Shown here: in pieces, positions 1 to 7,491 of the stretch | Layout: every line of letters begins with the position of its first letter | Numbering within the stretch: the stretch's first letter is position 1 | Origin: Lachnospiraceae bacterium UBA3845 | Lineage (GTDB): Bacteria > Bacillota > Clostridia > Lachnospirales > Lachnospiraceae | DNA: 10,711 bases | Reading direction: 5' to 3' | Assembly: GCA_002392705.1 (NCBI GenBank) | Contig: DGHP01000136.1 | Location: 8,631 to 19,341 of the forward strand | Made by a program: the position numbers and the translations under genes | The notes under the pieces: model-generated | Told to the model about the DNA's origin: nothing | What the model saw: the letters and a program-made list of their open reading frames with translations, nothing else | Databases searched by the model: none

Positions 1-389
1 CTGTTATAGATATCAACCAGCAGCAGGTTGTCGAGCAGGAGATTCTTGATAAAGTTGTCCTTGTCGAAGCGTTCCTTGTATGCCACCAGAAGGCTCTGGA
101 TCTGAAAGGCAGCCATCTTTCCGACCATGTAGACGTCGTCCGAACTGCCGCTCGCGATCAGAATATATTCCAGCTGTGTATCGTCCACAACTTTAAAAAA
201 CTGAAAACCGGAGATCACCTGGCTCTCAGCAGGTGAATTCTCAAATTCAAGCACCGCCTCACGGAAATTCTCCGCCTGCTCAAATGTGGTGGCAAGCACA
301 ATCCCTTCTGTATCCATGATACACATATCAACTCTGCTGATCACCTTGAGGCCGTCCAGAGTCGACTGCAGCACCTGGTTTGATATCAT
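1..389 (-). CDS. CdaR/PucR-type transcriptional regulator, N-terminal part (cut by window edge)
   Basis: Reading the minus strand from 389 gives an uninterrupted frame of 129 codons that runs off the left edge. The protein begins MISNQVLQSTLDGLK and ends, as far as visible, with DNLLLVDIYN. The residues I see (VDMCIMDTEGIVLATT, then SDDVYMVGKMAAFQIQSL) resemble the putative sugar-diacid recognition domain that opens CdaR-like regulators. In that family a GGDEF-like middle segment and a PucR-type C-terminal helix-turn-helix follow; both would lie outside the window. An ATG also occurs at 395, but the ribosome binding site GAGGAGGG (397-404) touches it. The ATG at 389 has about 7 bases of spacing and is preferred. 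The likely role is cytoplasmic control of carbohydrate or organic-acid use genes, with the ligand unknown. A candidate promoter lies about 280 bases upstream. The family call is from residue pattern only. Confidence 0.72.
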   Translation of the reverse strand, partial: MISNQVLQSTLDGLKVISRVDMCIMDTEGIVLATTFEQAENFREAVLEFENSPAESQVISGFQFFKVVDDTQLEYILIASGSSDDVYMVGKMAAFQIQSLLVAYKERFDKDNFIKNLLLDNLLLVDIYN

Positions 390-402
390 GGGCATACCCT
401 CC

Positions 403-456
403 TCACACAATGTCTCTTAAACGATCCGTCCCGGCCTGCAAGGCCCGCAGCCGCAT
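403..456 (-). other. possible 17-codon leader ORF coupled to the CdaR-like gene
   Basis: A short minus-strand frame starts at ATG 456 and encodes MRLRALQAGTDRLRDIV. An AAGAAGG-like ribosome binding site lies about 4 bases upstream. Its TGA stop (403-405) overlaps the GAGGAGGG ribosome binding site of the next gene, an arrangement typical of translational coupling. The frame is also open for 14 codons upstream of the ATG (CVEGCEKQLIQEGG). It could therefore be the tail of a decayed gene rather than a true leader peptide. Chance is a real alternative at this length. Confidence 0.25.
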
Positions 457-666
457 CCCGCCTTCTTGTATGAGTTGCTTTTCACAGCCTTCCACACATC
501 AGGCCGCACGCATATTCCACCTGGCAGCTTTGCTGCTTAATGGAACAGCGTACAGAGCAGACCATCCGTGCTGGCACGTATGCCGCATCTTCGATGCTGC
601 TGTCTGAGGCCGTGAACAGAAACTCATATGAAAATGCAGATTCTGCACTCAGATCGAGTAAAAACT

Positions 667-691
667 ATTCATATTTACCATAAGTATGAAT
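667..691. promoter_or_regulatory. 7-bp inverted repeat, operator-like
   Basis: ATTCATA (667-673) is matched by its exact complement TATGAAT (685-691) across an 11-base spacer. The flanks extend the symmetry imperfectly (CTATTCATA against TATGAATATAG). The centre-to-centre spacing is about 18 bases, suiting a dimeric regulator on one face of the helix. It overlaps the -10 element and spacer of the candidate promoter at 672-700. Autoregulation by the CdaR-like protein is a guess. Confidence 0.4.
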
Positions 692-700
692 ATAGTGTAA
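672..700 (-). promoter_or_regulatory. candidate promoter for the CdaR-like gene
   Basis: On the minus strand TTACAC (695-700) and TAAATA (672-677) are separated by 17 bases. The bases TGG just ahead of the -10 form an extended -10 motif. Both hexamers are imperfect. It lies in the only strongly AT-rich stretch between the two neighbouring genes. Use of this promoter would give a 5' leader of about 275 bases. Confidence 0.35.
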
Positions 701-778
701 GCTTTTTTTCCAAAAAAATCAACGTAATTTGTGTAATTTGCACGATTCTTTTGTACTGCTTTTTATGGCCCTGCAGGC

Positions 779-2899
779 TCAGATTTCGAAAAGCAGGTCG
801 CCGTAGGAGGGCATCGGCCACATATCCTTGTCCACGATCATCTCCAGCCTGTCGACGGGAGCGCGCAGCGCTTCCATGGCCGGCAGAATCTGCTCATGAT
901 AGAACACTGCCCTCTCACGGCCTTCGGGCTTAAGTTCCGCCTTTTCGGTCAGATCGGAAAGCTCCTCAAGGGCGCGCTTTGTCCTTAACAGAAGATCATT
1001 GGATTCCGTGAGCATAGCGCACTGAACATCCGGCTCAGCGCCCGCCTGCCGGACAGCGTTCACGGAATCGGCCAGGCTCCGGGTCCAGTGGATCACAGCC
1101 GGGATGATGGACTTGGAAGCCATGTCAATCATGGTCCGGGATTCGATATGGATGGCCTTGGCATACAGCTCATATTTAATCTCCGCCCTGGATCTGAGCT
1201 CGGATTCTGTAAAGACGCCGAAGCGCCGGAACAGTTCGATCGAGACCGGAGTGGTCAGGGCCGGAATCGCGTCCACCATGGATCTTATATTGGGAAGTCC
1301 TCTCCGCTCCGCCTCCCTGCGCCATTCTTCGGAATATCCGTTTCCGTTGAAGATGATTCTCTGGTGTTCGGTCAGATAGCGCTTGATCAGGTCGTGAACC
1401 GCAAGATCAAAGTCCTCCGCCTTCTCCAGCACATCGCAGGCATCCGAGAAGGATTCCGCGACGATCGTGTTCAGTACGATATTCGGCGCGGCGATGGAAT
1501 CCCGCGAACCGACCATACGGAATTCAAATTTATTCCCTGTGAAGGCAAAGGGGCTGGTCCGGTTCCTGTCTGTCGCGTCCTTCGAAAAATTGGGCAGCGT
1601 GCTGACGCCGGTCTTCAGCTTTCCGCCCTTGATAGAGCTGGTCGCCGTACCGGTCTGGATCAGCTGCATCACCACATCGTCCAGCTGGTCCCCGAGGAAA
1701 ACGGAGATGATGGCCGGCGGAGCCTCATTGCCTCCAAGCCTGTGATCATTGCCCGTATCCGCGGCTGATTCGCGCAGAAGATCCGCATGCATGTCGACAG
1801 CCCTCAAAATGCAGGCAAGGACCAGAAGAAACTGGATATTCTGGTGAGGCGTCCTGCCCGGGTCGAGCAGGTTGATTCCGTCGTCGGTTGAGAGGGACCA
1901 GTTGTTGTGCTTGCCGGAGCCATTGACCTGCGCAAAGGGTTTTTCATGGAGCAGGCACCTCATATGGTGGGCAGCCGCCACCTTTTTCAGGGTCTGCATG
2001 GCTATATGGTTATGATCCAGCGCCAGAGAAGCGGACTCATAGATCACCGCCAGCTCATGCTGGGCCGGAGCCGCCTCATTATGCTGGGTCTTGGCAGGAA
2101 CGCCCAGACGCCACAGTTCCTCATTGACGTCCTTCATAAAGGATGCGACCCTCTGGCGCAGAACGCCGAAATAATGATCATCCAGTTCCTGCCCTTTCGG
2201 CGGCATGGCGCCGAACAGGGTCCTCCCGGCATAGATCAGGTCCTTCCTCTGGCAGAAGGCATCCGCGTCAACCAGGAAATACTCCTGCTCAGGCCCGACA
2301 GAGGGCGTCACGCGGCTGGAGCGGTCGTTGCCGAAAAGACGGATCAGACGCAGGGACTGCGCATTGATCGCCTCCATGGAGCGCAGAAGGGGCGTCTTGA
2401 AATCCAGGGCTTCCCCGTTGTAGGAGCAGAAAGCCGTCGGAATGCAGAGAATCGCGCCGGCCGCATCCCTGCGGATAAAAGCCGGGGAAGTCGGATCCCA
2501 GGCAGTATAGCCGCGCGCCTCAAAGGTCGCCCTGAGGCCTCCGGAGGGGAAGGAGGAGGCGTCAGGCTCTCCCTTGATCAGCTCCTTCCCGGAAAATTCC
2601 AGCAGAACGGAACCGTCCTGTCTCGGAGCGGTCAGGAAAGAGTCGTGTTTCTCGGCGGTGACGCCGGTCAGAGGCTGGAACCAGTGCGTATAGTGGGTGG
2701 CCCCCTTCCCGATCGCCCATTCCTTCATGGCCTCGGCGATCTCATCCGCCACAAGCGGATCCAGGTCCTTTCCCTCCTCGATCGTCCTGCGCAGCTCCCG
2801 GTAGACCCGTCTGGGGAGGCGCTCCTGCATTACCCTGTCATTGAACACATCTTCCCCGAAGATGTCTGCGACACGGAACAGCTCCTTTGTTTCACTCAT
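779..2899 (-). CDS. glnN: type III glutamine synthetase
   Basis: This 706-residue cytoplasmic enzyme joins ammonia to glutamate using ATP, giving glutamine, the main entry of ammonium into metabolism. Its length fits the GSIII family (about 700-730 residues) rather than GSI (about 450). The N-terminal family-specific region contains [14 protein letters not shown] (67-79) and KHDSF (84-88), followed by [19 protein letters not shown] (117-135). The catalytic glutamine synthetase fold shows [11 protein letters not shown] (201-211), the segment [15 protein letters not shown] (325-339) and [20 protein letters not shown] (446-465). A helical C-terminal extension follows. No key motif appears broken. 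The start is supported by an AGAGGGA ribosome binding site about 10 bases upstream. The gene is probably transcribed from its own promoter at 3012-3040 through a hairpin at 2929-2969. No terminator is obvious downstream. Confidence 0.96.
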   Translation of the reverse strand: MSETKELFRVADIFGEDVFNDRVMQERLPRRVYRELRRTIEEGKDLDPLVADEIAEAMKEWAIGKGATHYTHWFQPLTGVTAEKHDSFLTAPRQDGSVLLEFSGKELIKGEPDASSFPSGGLRATFEARGYTAWDPTSPAFIRRDAAGAILCIPTAFCSYNGEALDFKTPLLRSMEAINAQSLRLIRLFGNDRSSRVTPSVGPEQEYFLVDADAFCQRKDLIYAGRTLFGAMPPKGQELDDHYFGVLRQRVASFMKDVNEELWRLGVPAKTQHNEAAPAQHELAVIYESASLALDHNHIAMQTLKKVAAAHHMRCLLHEKPFAQVNGSGKHNNWSLSTDDGINLLDPGRTPHQNIQFLLVLACILRAVDMHADLLRESAADTGNDHRLGGNEAPPAIISVFLGDQLDDVVMQLIQTGTATSSIKGGKLKTGVSTLPNFSKDATDRNRTSPFAFTGNKFEFRMVGSRDSIAAPNIVLNTIVAESFSDACDVLEKAEDFDLAVHDLIKRYLTEHQRIIFNGNGYSEEWRREAERRGLPNIRSMVDAIPALTTPVSIELFRRFGVFTESELRSRAEIKYELYAKAIHIESRTMIDMASKSIIPAVIHWTRSLADSVNAVRQAGAEPDVQCAMLTESNDLLLRTKRALEELSDLTEKAELKPEGRERAVFYHEQILPAMEALRAPVDRLEMIVDKDMWPMPSYGDLLFEI

Positions 2900-2928
2900 A
2901 GTTCAGATCCCTCTTCTTCCGGCAGAAA

Positions 2929-2969
2929 GAAAGGAGCGCTTCAAGCTGTTATTCCTGAACGCTCCTTTC
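2929..2969 (-). terminator. hairpin in the glnN leader: attenuator or terminator
   Basis: GAAAGGAGCG (2929-2938) pairs perfectly with CGCTCCTTTC (2960-2969). After a one-base bulge the stem continues with TTC/GAA and one A-T pair, leaving a loop of about 12 bases. On the minus strand it is followed by TTTCTTTC-type U-rich sequence. It ends only about 30 bases before the glnN start. It may terminate readthrough from the xylF-like gene, or control glnN from within its own leader, since a candidate promoter lies upstream of it. Confidence 0.6.
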
Positions 2970-3011
2970 CGGTCTGTTATGTCTGTGGTTTTTAAGCAGT
3001 GGTTTTTGAGT

Positions 3012-3040
3012 ACAATACACCAGCTCTCAGAAAAATGCAA
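3012..3040 (-). promoter_or_regulatory. candidate glnN promoter
   Basis: Minus-strand TTGCAT (3035-3040) and TATTGT (3012-3017) lie 17 bases apart, with a T-run just after the -35 element. The -10 matches the consensus at 4 of 6 positions and the -35 at 3 of 6. A start near 3005 would give a leader of about 105 bases that includes the 2929-2969 hairpin. No GlnR/TnrA-type box is evident. Confidence 0.4.
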
Positions 3041-3098
3041 GTCCTCCTGTCTGCGATTCGCGGCGGCAGTTCTCAGTCGGTTACTGTTCACGGCCCTC

Positions 3099-4181
3099 TT
3101 ATCCGTTTACGTTCAGGTATACGTCCTCCCTCTGGTGGAAGCCGCCCCCGATGATCACCTCGTCCATATTCTCCCGCGTCACGGCCGCCGGTTCAAGAGC
3201 GCAGCACGGCACCTCGCTGACTCCGTCGAAGATCGTCTCCCCTGTATGATATTCAAGGCTCTCATCCCGGATATCCTTTCCCTGGGCCATCTCCACGGCG
3301 AAGCAGGCGGCGATCCTGGCCTCCTCATCGACCGGCTTGTACACGGTCATGGTCTGGGTTCCCTCCACGATCCTCTGGCAGGCGGAGAGTTCCGCATCCT
3401 GGGCCACCACCGGCACGCTCCCGGCGATCCGGTTCTCGGTGAGGGCCTTGATCGCCTGGCCGGCCAGGTCATCGTTTCCGCACATGACGCCGTCCACTTT
3501 TCCGCCGGTCTGTTCCAGACCTTCATTTACCTTCTCAAAGGCCAGCTCCGCCAGCCAGTTCTCGCAGAAGGACTCATAGACGATATCGATGCCGTGCCCT
3601 TCTATGGCCTCCTCAAAGCCTTTCTTCAGCTGCCAGACGTTATTGTCGCTCGCGGAACCGAGAATCTCAAAGACTGTTCCGCCCTCCGGAAGCGCCTCCA
3701 CCAGGGCATGCCCCATCAGGCTTCCCACCATCTCATTGTCAAAGGAGATATAGAGGTCCGTGCCCGCCCCGCGGATCAAACGGTCATAGGAGATTACCAC
3801 GATACCCGCATTTTTCGCCTCCTCCACTACCTCTGTCAGAGCCTCTCCGTCGATCGCGATGATCACGATGACATCCATTTTCCTGGAGATCAGGTAGCGG
3901 ATCTGCTCGATCTGCTCCTCCACCTCCCCGTTGGCGTTCTGTACGTTGACCTCCGCCCCGAGGCTCTGGGCCGTGGAGACAAACACATCCCGGTCCCTGA
4001 GCCAGCGCTCGATCACGAATGAGTCAAAGCACAGGCCGATCCGGATCGGCCCCGGGGCATCTTCGCTCTCTTTTATGCCGGTTCCGGCGCTCTGCTCCCC
4101 GCCCCGGGAACAGCCACCCAGGCACAGAAGCAGGGCGGCCAGAATCATATACAGCATCCATTTTCCGAACCATCTGCGCAT
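3099..4181 (-). CDS. xylF: XylF-like monosaccharide (probably D-xylose) binding lipoprotein
   Basis: A 360-residue extracytoplasmic binding protein. A hydrophobic signal segment (residues 7-20) ends in the lipobox LGGC, so Cys24 should be lipid-anchored on the outer face of the membrane. The mature part follows E. coli XylF closely in motif order: IERWLRDRDVF (57-67), LGAEVNVQNANG (74-85), YDRL (132-135), DLYISFDNE (142-150), SDNN (178-181), GNDDLAG (235-241), VAQDAELS (259-266) and GTQTMTVYKP (274-283). The start at 4181 is chosen over an upstream in-frame ATG at 4238 because AAGGAGA lies 5-6 bases ahead of it and the signal peptide then begins at once. The gene follows the response regulator by 104 bases containing two hairpins. 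No permease or ATPase gene adjoins it, so it presumably serves the permeases encoded upstream. The xylose preference is inferred from similarity; other pentoses or hexoses are possible. Confidence 0.85.
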   Translation of the reverse strand: MRRWFGKWMLYMILAALLLCLGGCSRGGEQSAGTGIKESEDAPGPIRIGLCFDSFVIERWLRDRDVFVSTAQSLGAEVNVQNANGEVEEQIEQIRYLISRKMDVIVIIAIDGEALTEVVEEAKNAGIVVISYDRLIRGAGTDLYISFDNEMVGSLMGHALVEALPEGGTVFEILGSASDNNVWQLKKGFEEAIEGHGIDIVYESFCENWLAELAFEKVNEGLEQTGGKVDGVMCGNDDLAGQAIKALTENRIAGSVPVVAQDAELSACQRIVEGTQTMTVYKPVDEEARIAACFAVEMAQGKDIRDESLEYHTGETIFDGVSEVPCCALEPAAVTRENMDEVIIGGGFHQREDVYLNVNG

Positions 4182-4193
4182 GATAGTCTCCTT

Positions 4194-4245
4194 CTGCCGG
4201 TACAGCCTCCCGGCAGGATCATCACTGTTTCCCCGCAAGGGAAAC
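4194..4245 (-). promoter_or_regulatory. two intercistronic hairpins ahead of the xylF-like gene
   Basis: Two perfect 7-bp inverted repeats stand 10 bases apart. GTTTCCC (4227-4233) pairs with GGGAAAC (4239-4245) across a 5-base loop. CTGCCGG (4194-4200) pairs with CCGGCAG (4210-4216) across a 9-base loop. Neither is followed by a U-run on the minus strand, so they do not look like terminators. The second abuts the ribosome binding site of the lipoprotein gene. RNA processing or stabilisation that raises lipoprotein output relative to the regulator is a reasonable inference. Confidence 0.45.
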
Positions 4246-4285
4246 CATCTCCTGTTACGCCCGGCCCTGCTCCGTCTCCTGCAGT

Positions 4286-5881
4286 TCAGCCCTTCAGAGA
4301 ATCCCGGTATTCCCTGGGCGTCATGCCGGTCTGTTTCTTAAAGATCCGGCTGAAATAGTTGGGATCGGTATAACCGGACATGGCGCCCACCTCCCGCACC
4401 GACAGGAGGGGATCGCGGAGGGCGTTTTTCGCCCGGTCAATCCGGACCGACGTCAGATAATCGATGAAATTCTCCCCTACCTCTTCCTTGAACAGCTTGC
4501 TGAAATAGTAGGGGCTCACATTGACTTCCTTCGATACGTCATCCAGCGAAATCTCCGTCATATAATGCTCGCGGATATATTTCTGGGCGCGCGCAACGGC
4601 GGATTCGGACTGGTTTTCGATGCGGTCCCGGATGGCCCCGGTGATGCTCATCATATGATCCATAAACCAGCCGCGGATCTGGTCAGCGTCCGAGAGGGCA
4701 GCCACCTGGGTCAGATAGTCTTTGCGGTAGCTGTAGGCATAATTAACCGCGCCTGCCTGGAAGGCCTCCTTCTCGGCCCTCAGCAGAAGCTCGAGCGCCT
4801 TCAGCCTCATGCTGTCCAGGTCCTCCGGATCTTTGGCGGTCATCCAGTCAAAAAAGGCGTCGATGTTTCTGCGCACCCCTTCCACGTCTCCGCGGTTCAG
4901 GCATGCGAACTCATCCCGCTCCAGTTCGATGGGATAATTGTCCTCGATAATCCCGTGTCTGGTCAGGTCATCCGTGTGGGTAACCCTGGACCTGGAATTC
5001 TGCAGGGCGGACACCGCCTCCTGGTAGCTGATGCGGAAGTCCCCGATTCTGCAGATTCTGCCGATTCCGCAGCGGAATTTCAGTTCAAGCTTCTCCTCCA
5101 GACGCTGGATGATCCGGCGGATCCGGTCAATCGCCCCGATCCGCTCCTCATAACTGAAATGTTCCTGTCCGTAGGGAAGGATCAGAACGATCCGGTCGGA
5201 CATGACCGGCCCGATGATGCATCTCTGGAAGGATTTGACGATGGAACGGATCTGGCTGTAGGACTCCTGGGCCTTCAGACGGCTCCCTACGGGGCTTTCC
5301 AGCCGCCCGTCCCGGATCCCGCTCCCCAGCTGCAGCACCTCCGCGTAGGCGTAATCCTCCGAGATCTCAAGCAGCTGCTTATAGTATTCCTCGTCCTGGA
5401 TATCGTTGGCCAGCAGAAGGCTCGAGACAAAGCCGTTCTCCACAACCGGAATCACTGTCTCCAGTTTCTCCTGGATCTCCAGCTGCTCAGAGCGCTTGGC
5501 GCGGATCTGGTCCACCTTGGCCATCGCCTCGTCGAGGGTCTCTATAACCGTCTTCCGGGAGATCGGCTTCATCAGGTATTTCTCGACGCCCAGAGCGATC
5601 GCGTCCTGGGCGTAGTCAAACTTGTCATAGGCAGAAATCACATAGAAAAGGCAGGAACTGTTGAAGGAGCGTATCTCCCTGATTGCCTGGATTCCGTTGA
5701 TGCCCGGCATCTGGATATCCATAAATACAATATCCGGGTGAAAGCTCTCTGCCTGCTCGATCGCCGTGCGGCCGCTCTTGGCAAGCGCCACCTCCACATC
5801 CGATCCGTACTGCCTGCGTATGATCTCGCTGAGCGCCCCCAGCATAATCCCCTCATCGTCCGCAAGAAGGATCCTGTACAT
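4286..5881 (-). CDS. YesN-type response regulator (CheY receiver plus AraC-type DNA-binding domain)
   Basis: A 531-residue cytoplasmic transcription regulator. The receiver domain (1-120) has the acidic pair D8-D9, phospho-acceptor D55 in IVFMDIQMPG, S83 and K105 in LMKPIS. The middle region (about 125-430) is the variable segment of this class. It includes GIGRICRIGDF followed by SYQEAVSALQNSR, which resembles the degenerate GGDEF-like module seen in many YesN and CdaR proteins. Two AraC-type helix-turn-helix units fill about 433-531 (SLDDVSKEVNVSPYYFSKLFK and SVREVGAMSGYTDPNYFSRIFK). The ATG at 5881 has AAAGGA about 9 bases upstream. The gene starts 35 bases after the kinase stop and is presumably cotranscribed, so the two form a cognate pair. 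Likely targets are the neighbouring sugar-transport genes. Confidence 0.92.
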   Translation of the reverse strand: MYRILLADDEGIMLGALSEIIRRQYGSDVEVALAKSGRTAIEQAESFHPDIVFMDIQMPGINGIQAIREIRSFNSSCLFYVISAYDKFDYAQDAIALGVEKYLMKPISRKTVIETLDEAMAKVDQIRAKRSEQLEIQEKLETVIPVVENGFVSSLLLANDIQDEEYYKQLLEISEDYAYAEVLQLGSGIRDGRLESPVGSRLKAQESYSQIRSIVKSFQRCIIGPVMSDRIVLILPYGQEHFSYEERIGAIDRIRRIIQRLEEKLELKFRCGIGRICRIGDFRISYQEAVSALQNSRSRVTHTDDLTRHGIIEDNYPIELERDEFACLNRGDVEGVRRNIDAFFDWMTAKDPEDLDSMRLKALELLLRAEKEAFQAGAVNYAYSYRKDYLTQVAALSDADQIRGWFMDHMMSITGAIRDRIENQSESAVARAQKYIREHYMTEISLDDVSKEVNVSPYYFSKLFKEEVGENFIDYLTSVRIDRAKNALRDPLLSVREVGAMSGYTDPNYFSRIFKKQTGMTPREYRDSLKG

Positions 5882-5916
5882 GCTGCTGTGTCCTTTCCAT
5901 ACTTATTTCTGTCCGC

Positions 5917-7491
5917 TCATTTCTGTCCCAAAGCCCCGTCCCCCTCCGCTTTCCGCTGCAGGGGAAGCAGAACCGTCACTTCCGTTCCGCAGCCCACACC
6001 GTCGCTCCAGATGGAAAAGAGGTTTTTCTCATTATAATACAATTCCAGCCGGGACATAACATTGGCAAGGGCGATTCCGGCCGAGCCGGAGCCCTGCGCA
6101 GAGCTCCCCGCCCCTCTCCCGTCTGCCGGCGGCTTCATCAGGGCATCCAGCTGAGCGCTCGTCATACCGCAGCCATTATCACTGACCGTTATGCAGACGC
6201 ACTCTCTGCCGGTCTCATTTTCCTCCGGGCCGATCCGTTCCGCCTTCAGCAGCACGCGCCCGTTTTCGTGGTCGTCATGGATCCCGTGCTGGATGGCATT
6301 TTCCACGACCGGCTGGAGGATCATGCTCGGCATCTCCAGCTCTTTCAGGGGTATGCCCTCCCCGATCCTGCAGCTGTAGTGGATATCTCCCGCGAAGCGG
6401 ACATTCAGAATGTAGATATAATTATCTACCGAGGCAATCTCCTCCTCCAGGCTGGCCGTGCCGCCTGATTTTTTTACATTATAGCGGAAAAAATCTGCCA
6501 TGCGTCCAAGAAAATCCTCTGTTTTTTCCGCCCCCTCCAGCATGGCCAGCTGGGCGCCGGCATTGAGGCTGTTAAAGAGGAAATGGGGATTGATCTGGGC
6601 CTGCAGGTACCTCAGTTGGGCTTCCCGAAGATGGGCCGCCATGGAGAGTTCCTGCTGCTTCATCCGCGCCTCCGTCTCCAGGGAGGTGCGCTGCCGCACG
6701 ATATACAGGCGGATGCTGTCAAGCATCTTGCTGAAGGCGCCTGTCACGATCCCGACCTCATCGTCTGTCAGGGCTTCTCCGACGGCGACGTCAAAATCCC
6801 CCTCCGCCACACGGTCGGCCGCGCTGGCGAGAGAGGTCAGGGGACTGATCATCGCGTGGACAAGCACGGAAGCCACACCGCTGATCAGGGCAAATACAAT
6901 CAGAATCAGAATCAGGCTGAATATTTCCATCTGGCTGAAGGCATTCAGCATCAGACTGTAGTTTTCTGAATTCTGTCTGAAACGCAGACTGTTGAGCTCA
7001 TAGATATAGGTGCTGAGATAGCCGTAGATCCGCTCTGTCTCCTCATAGAAGGTCCGGTACTCCTCAACATTCCTGCCGCGCTTGGCCTGGACCGCGTCCT
7101 CCGCGCGTGCGACATAATCCCTGCTCATCAGGCGGATATTGCGCTCCAGCATCATGGTTTCATCCTTTACGATGCTGTCGCTCAGTTCCTCCGTCAGTTC
7201 CAGATATTCCTGCTCGAAGCGGTAGAAATCCTCCAGGGCACCGCTGGACCGGGTACTCAGATATTCATAAACGCTCGACTCGACTGCGTTCAGCTTGTCC
7301 GTGAGTTCGATAATGGATACATTCGAAACAAATGCCTGGTCAATCCTGCGGAGCATGTCACGGCTCTGGGAAAAAATAAAGATATTCACACCCAGAATCA
7401 GCGTGAGCATGACGCCAAGCAGAAAAAGCAGCTTTGACTGGATCGAATGAAGGAAAAAGCGGGTTCTGTCCGCGCGCGCAGCTCTGTTCAT
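5917..7491 (-). CDS. LytS/YesM-type sensor histidine kinase
   Basis: A 524-residue membrane kinase. TM1 (about 19-40) and TM2 (about 189-213) enclose an extracytoplasmic region of about 148 residues that looks helical and charged, with no recognisable ligand-binding fold. A HAMP-like linker (about 210-265, including SPLTSLASAADRVAEGDF) leads to the His_kinase core. The phospho-acceptor is H303 in QINPHFLFNSL, typical of the LytS/YesM class. The ATPase has the N box VVENAIQHG (395-403), the G box DNGCGM (438-443) and GIALANV (472-478). The ATG overlaps the TGA of the anchored binding-protein gene by four bases (ATGA), so the two are translationally coupled and probably made in matched amounts. 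The likely partner is the response regulator encoded 35 bases downstream. The ectodomain may dock the anchored binding protein rather than bind sugar itself. Confidence 0.93.
   Translation of the reverse strand: MNRAARADRTRFFLHSIQSKLLFLLGVMLTLILGVNIFIFSQSRDMLRRIDQAFVSNVSIIELTDKLNAVESSVYEYLSTRSSGALEDFYRFEQEYLELTEELSDSIVKDETMMLERNIRLMSRDYVARAEDAVQAKRGRNVEEYRTFYEETERIYGYLSTYIYELNSLRFRQNSENYSLMLNAFSQMEIFSLILILIVFALISGVASVLVHAMISPLTSLASAADRVAEGDFDVAVGEALTDDEVGIVTGAFSKMLDSIRLYIVRQRTSLETEARMKQQELSMAAHLREAQLRYLQAQINPHFLFNSLNAGAQLAMLEGAEKTEDFLGRMADFFRYNVKKSGGTASLEEEIASVDNYIYILNVRFAGDIHYSCRIGEGIPLKELEMPSMILQPVVENAIQHGIHDDHENGRVLLKAERIGPEENETGRECVCITVSDNGCGMTSAQLDALMKPPADGRGAGSSAQGSGSAGIALANVMSRLELYYNEKNLFSIWSDGVGCGTEVTVLLPLQRKAEGDGALGQK

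Larger units (their letters stand above)
390..778. other. 389-base intergenic region between glnN and the CdaR-like gene
   Basis: The half next to glnN (about 640-770) is AT-rich. It holds a T7-CC-A7 symmetric tract (703-718), a direct repeat of GTAATTTG (724-731 and 733-740), a candidate promoter and an inverted repeat. The half next to the CdaR-like gene (390-640) has ordinary GC. It contains small hairpins (GGCCT/AGGCC at 433-445, GCATC/GATGC at 585-597) and short minus-strand frames of protein-like composition in two phases, ending near 483 and 403. No convincing terminator for glnN and no complete gene was found. Confidence 0.7.

Noticed and set aside
703..718. T7-CC-A7 symmetric tract as a glnN terminator
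   Set aside because: Only two bases separate the arms and the stem would be pure A-U; it is more likely a bent AT-tract upstream of a promoter.
1907..2995. Long plus-strand open frame opposite glnN
   Set aside because: It lies antisense to a fully conserved glutamine synthetase, has no recognisable domain and no fitting ribosome binding site; it is a by-product of GC-rich codon use.
2903..3091. 62-codon minus-strand frame in the gap between the xylF-like gene and glnN
   Set aside because: It spans the candidate promoter and the hairpin, has low-complexity basic composition, and resembles no known protein.
2841..4022. 393-codon plus-strand open frame opposite the xylF-like gene
   Set aside because: It is antisense to a clear XylF-like lipoprotein and crosses the glnN promoter and hairpin; no domain is visible.
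779..4181. A functional link between glutamine synthetase and the sugar-sensing genes
   Set aside because: Adjacency alone is the only support; glnN has its own candidate promoter and a hairpin separates it from the sensory genes.
4182..4238. In-frame upstream ATG of the xylF-like gene
   Set aside because: The extra 19 residues would precede the signal peptide and are encoded by the hairpin region; the ATG at 4181 has a strong ribosome binding site.
5041..5072. Three tandem 9-base near-repeats (GATTCTGC-like)
   Set aside because: They encode the GIGRICRIG stretch of the response regulator in frame and are explained by local codon similarity.
4565..6037. 490-codon plus-strand open frame opposite the response regulator and kinase end
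   Set aside because: Both minus-strand genes show intact catalytic and DNA-binding motifs; the antisense translation shows no family features.
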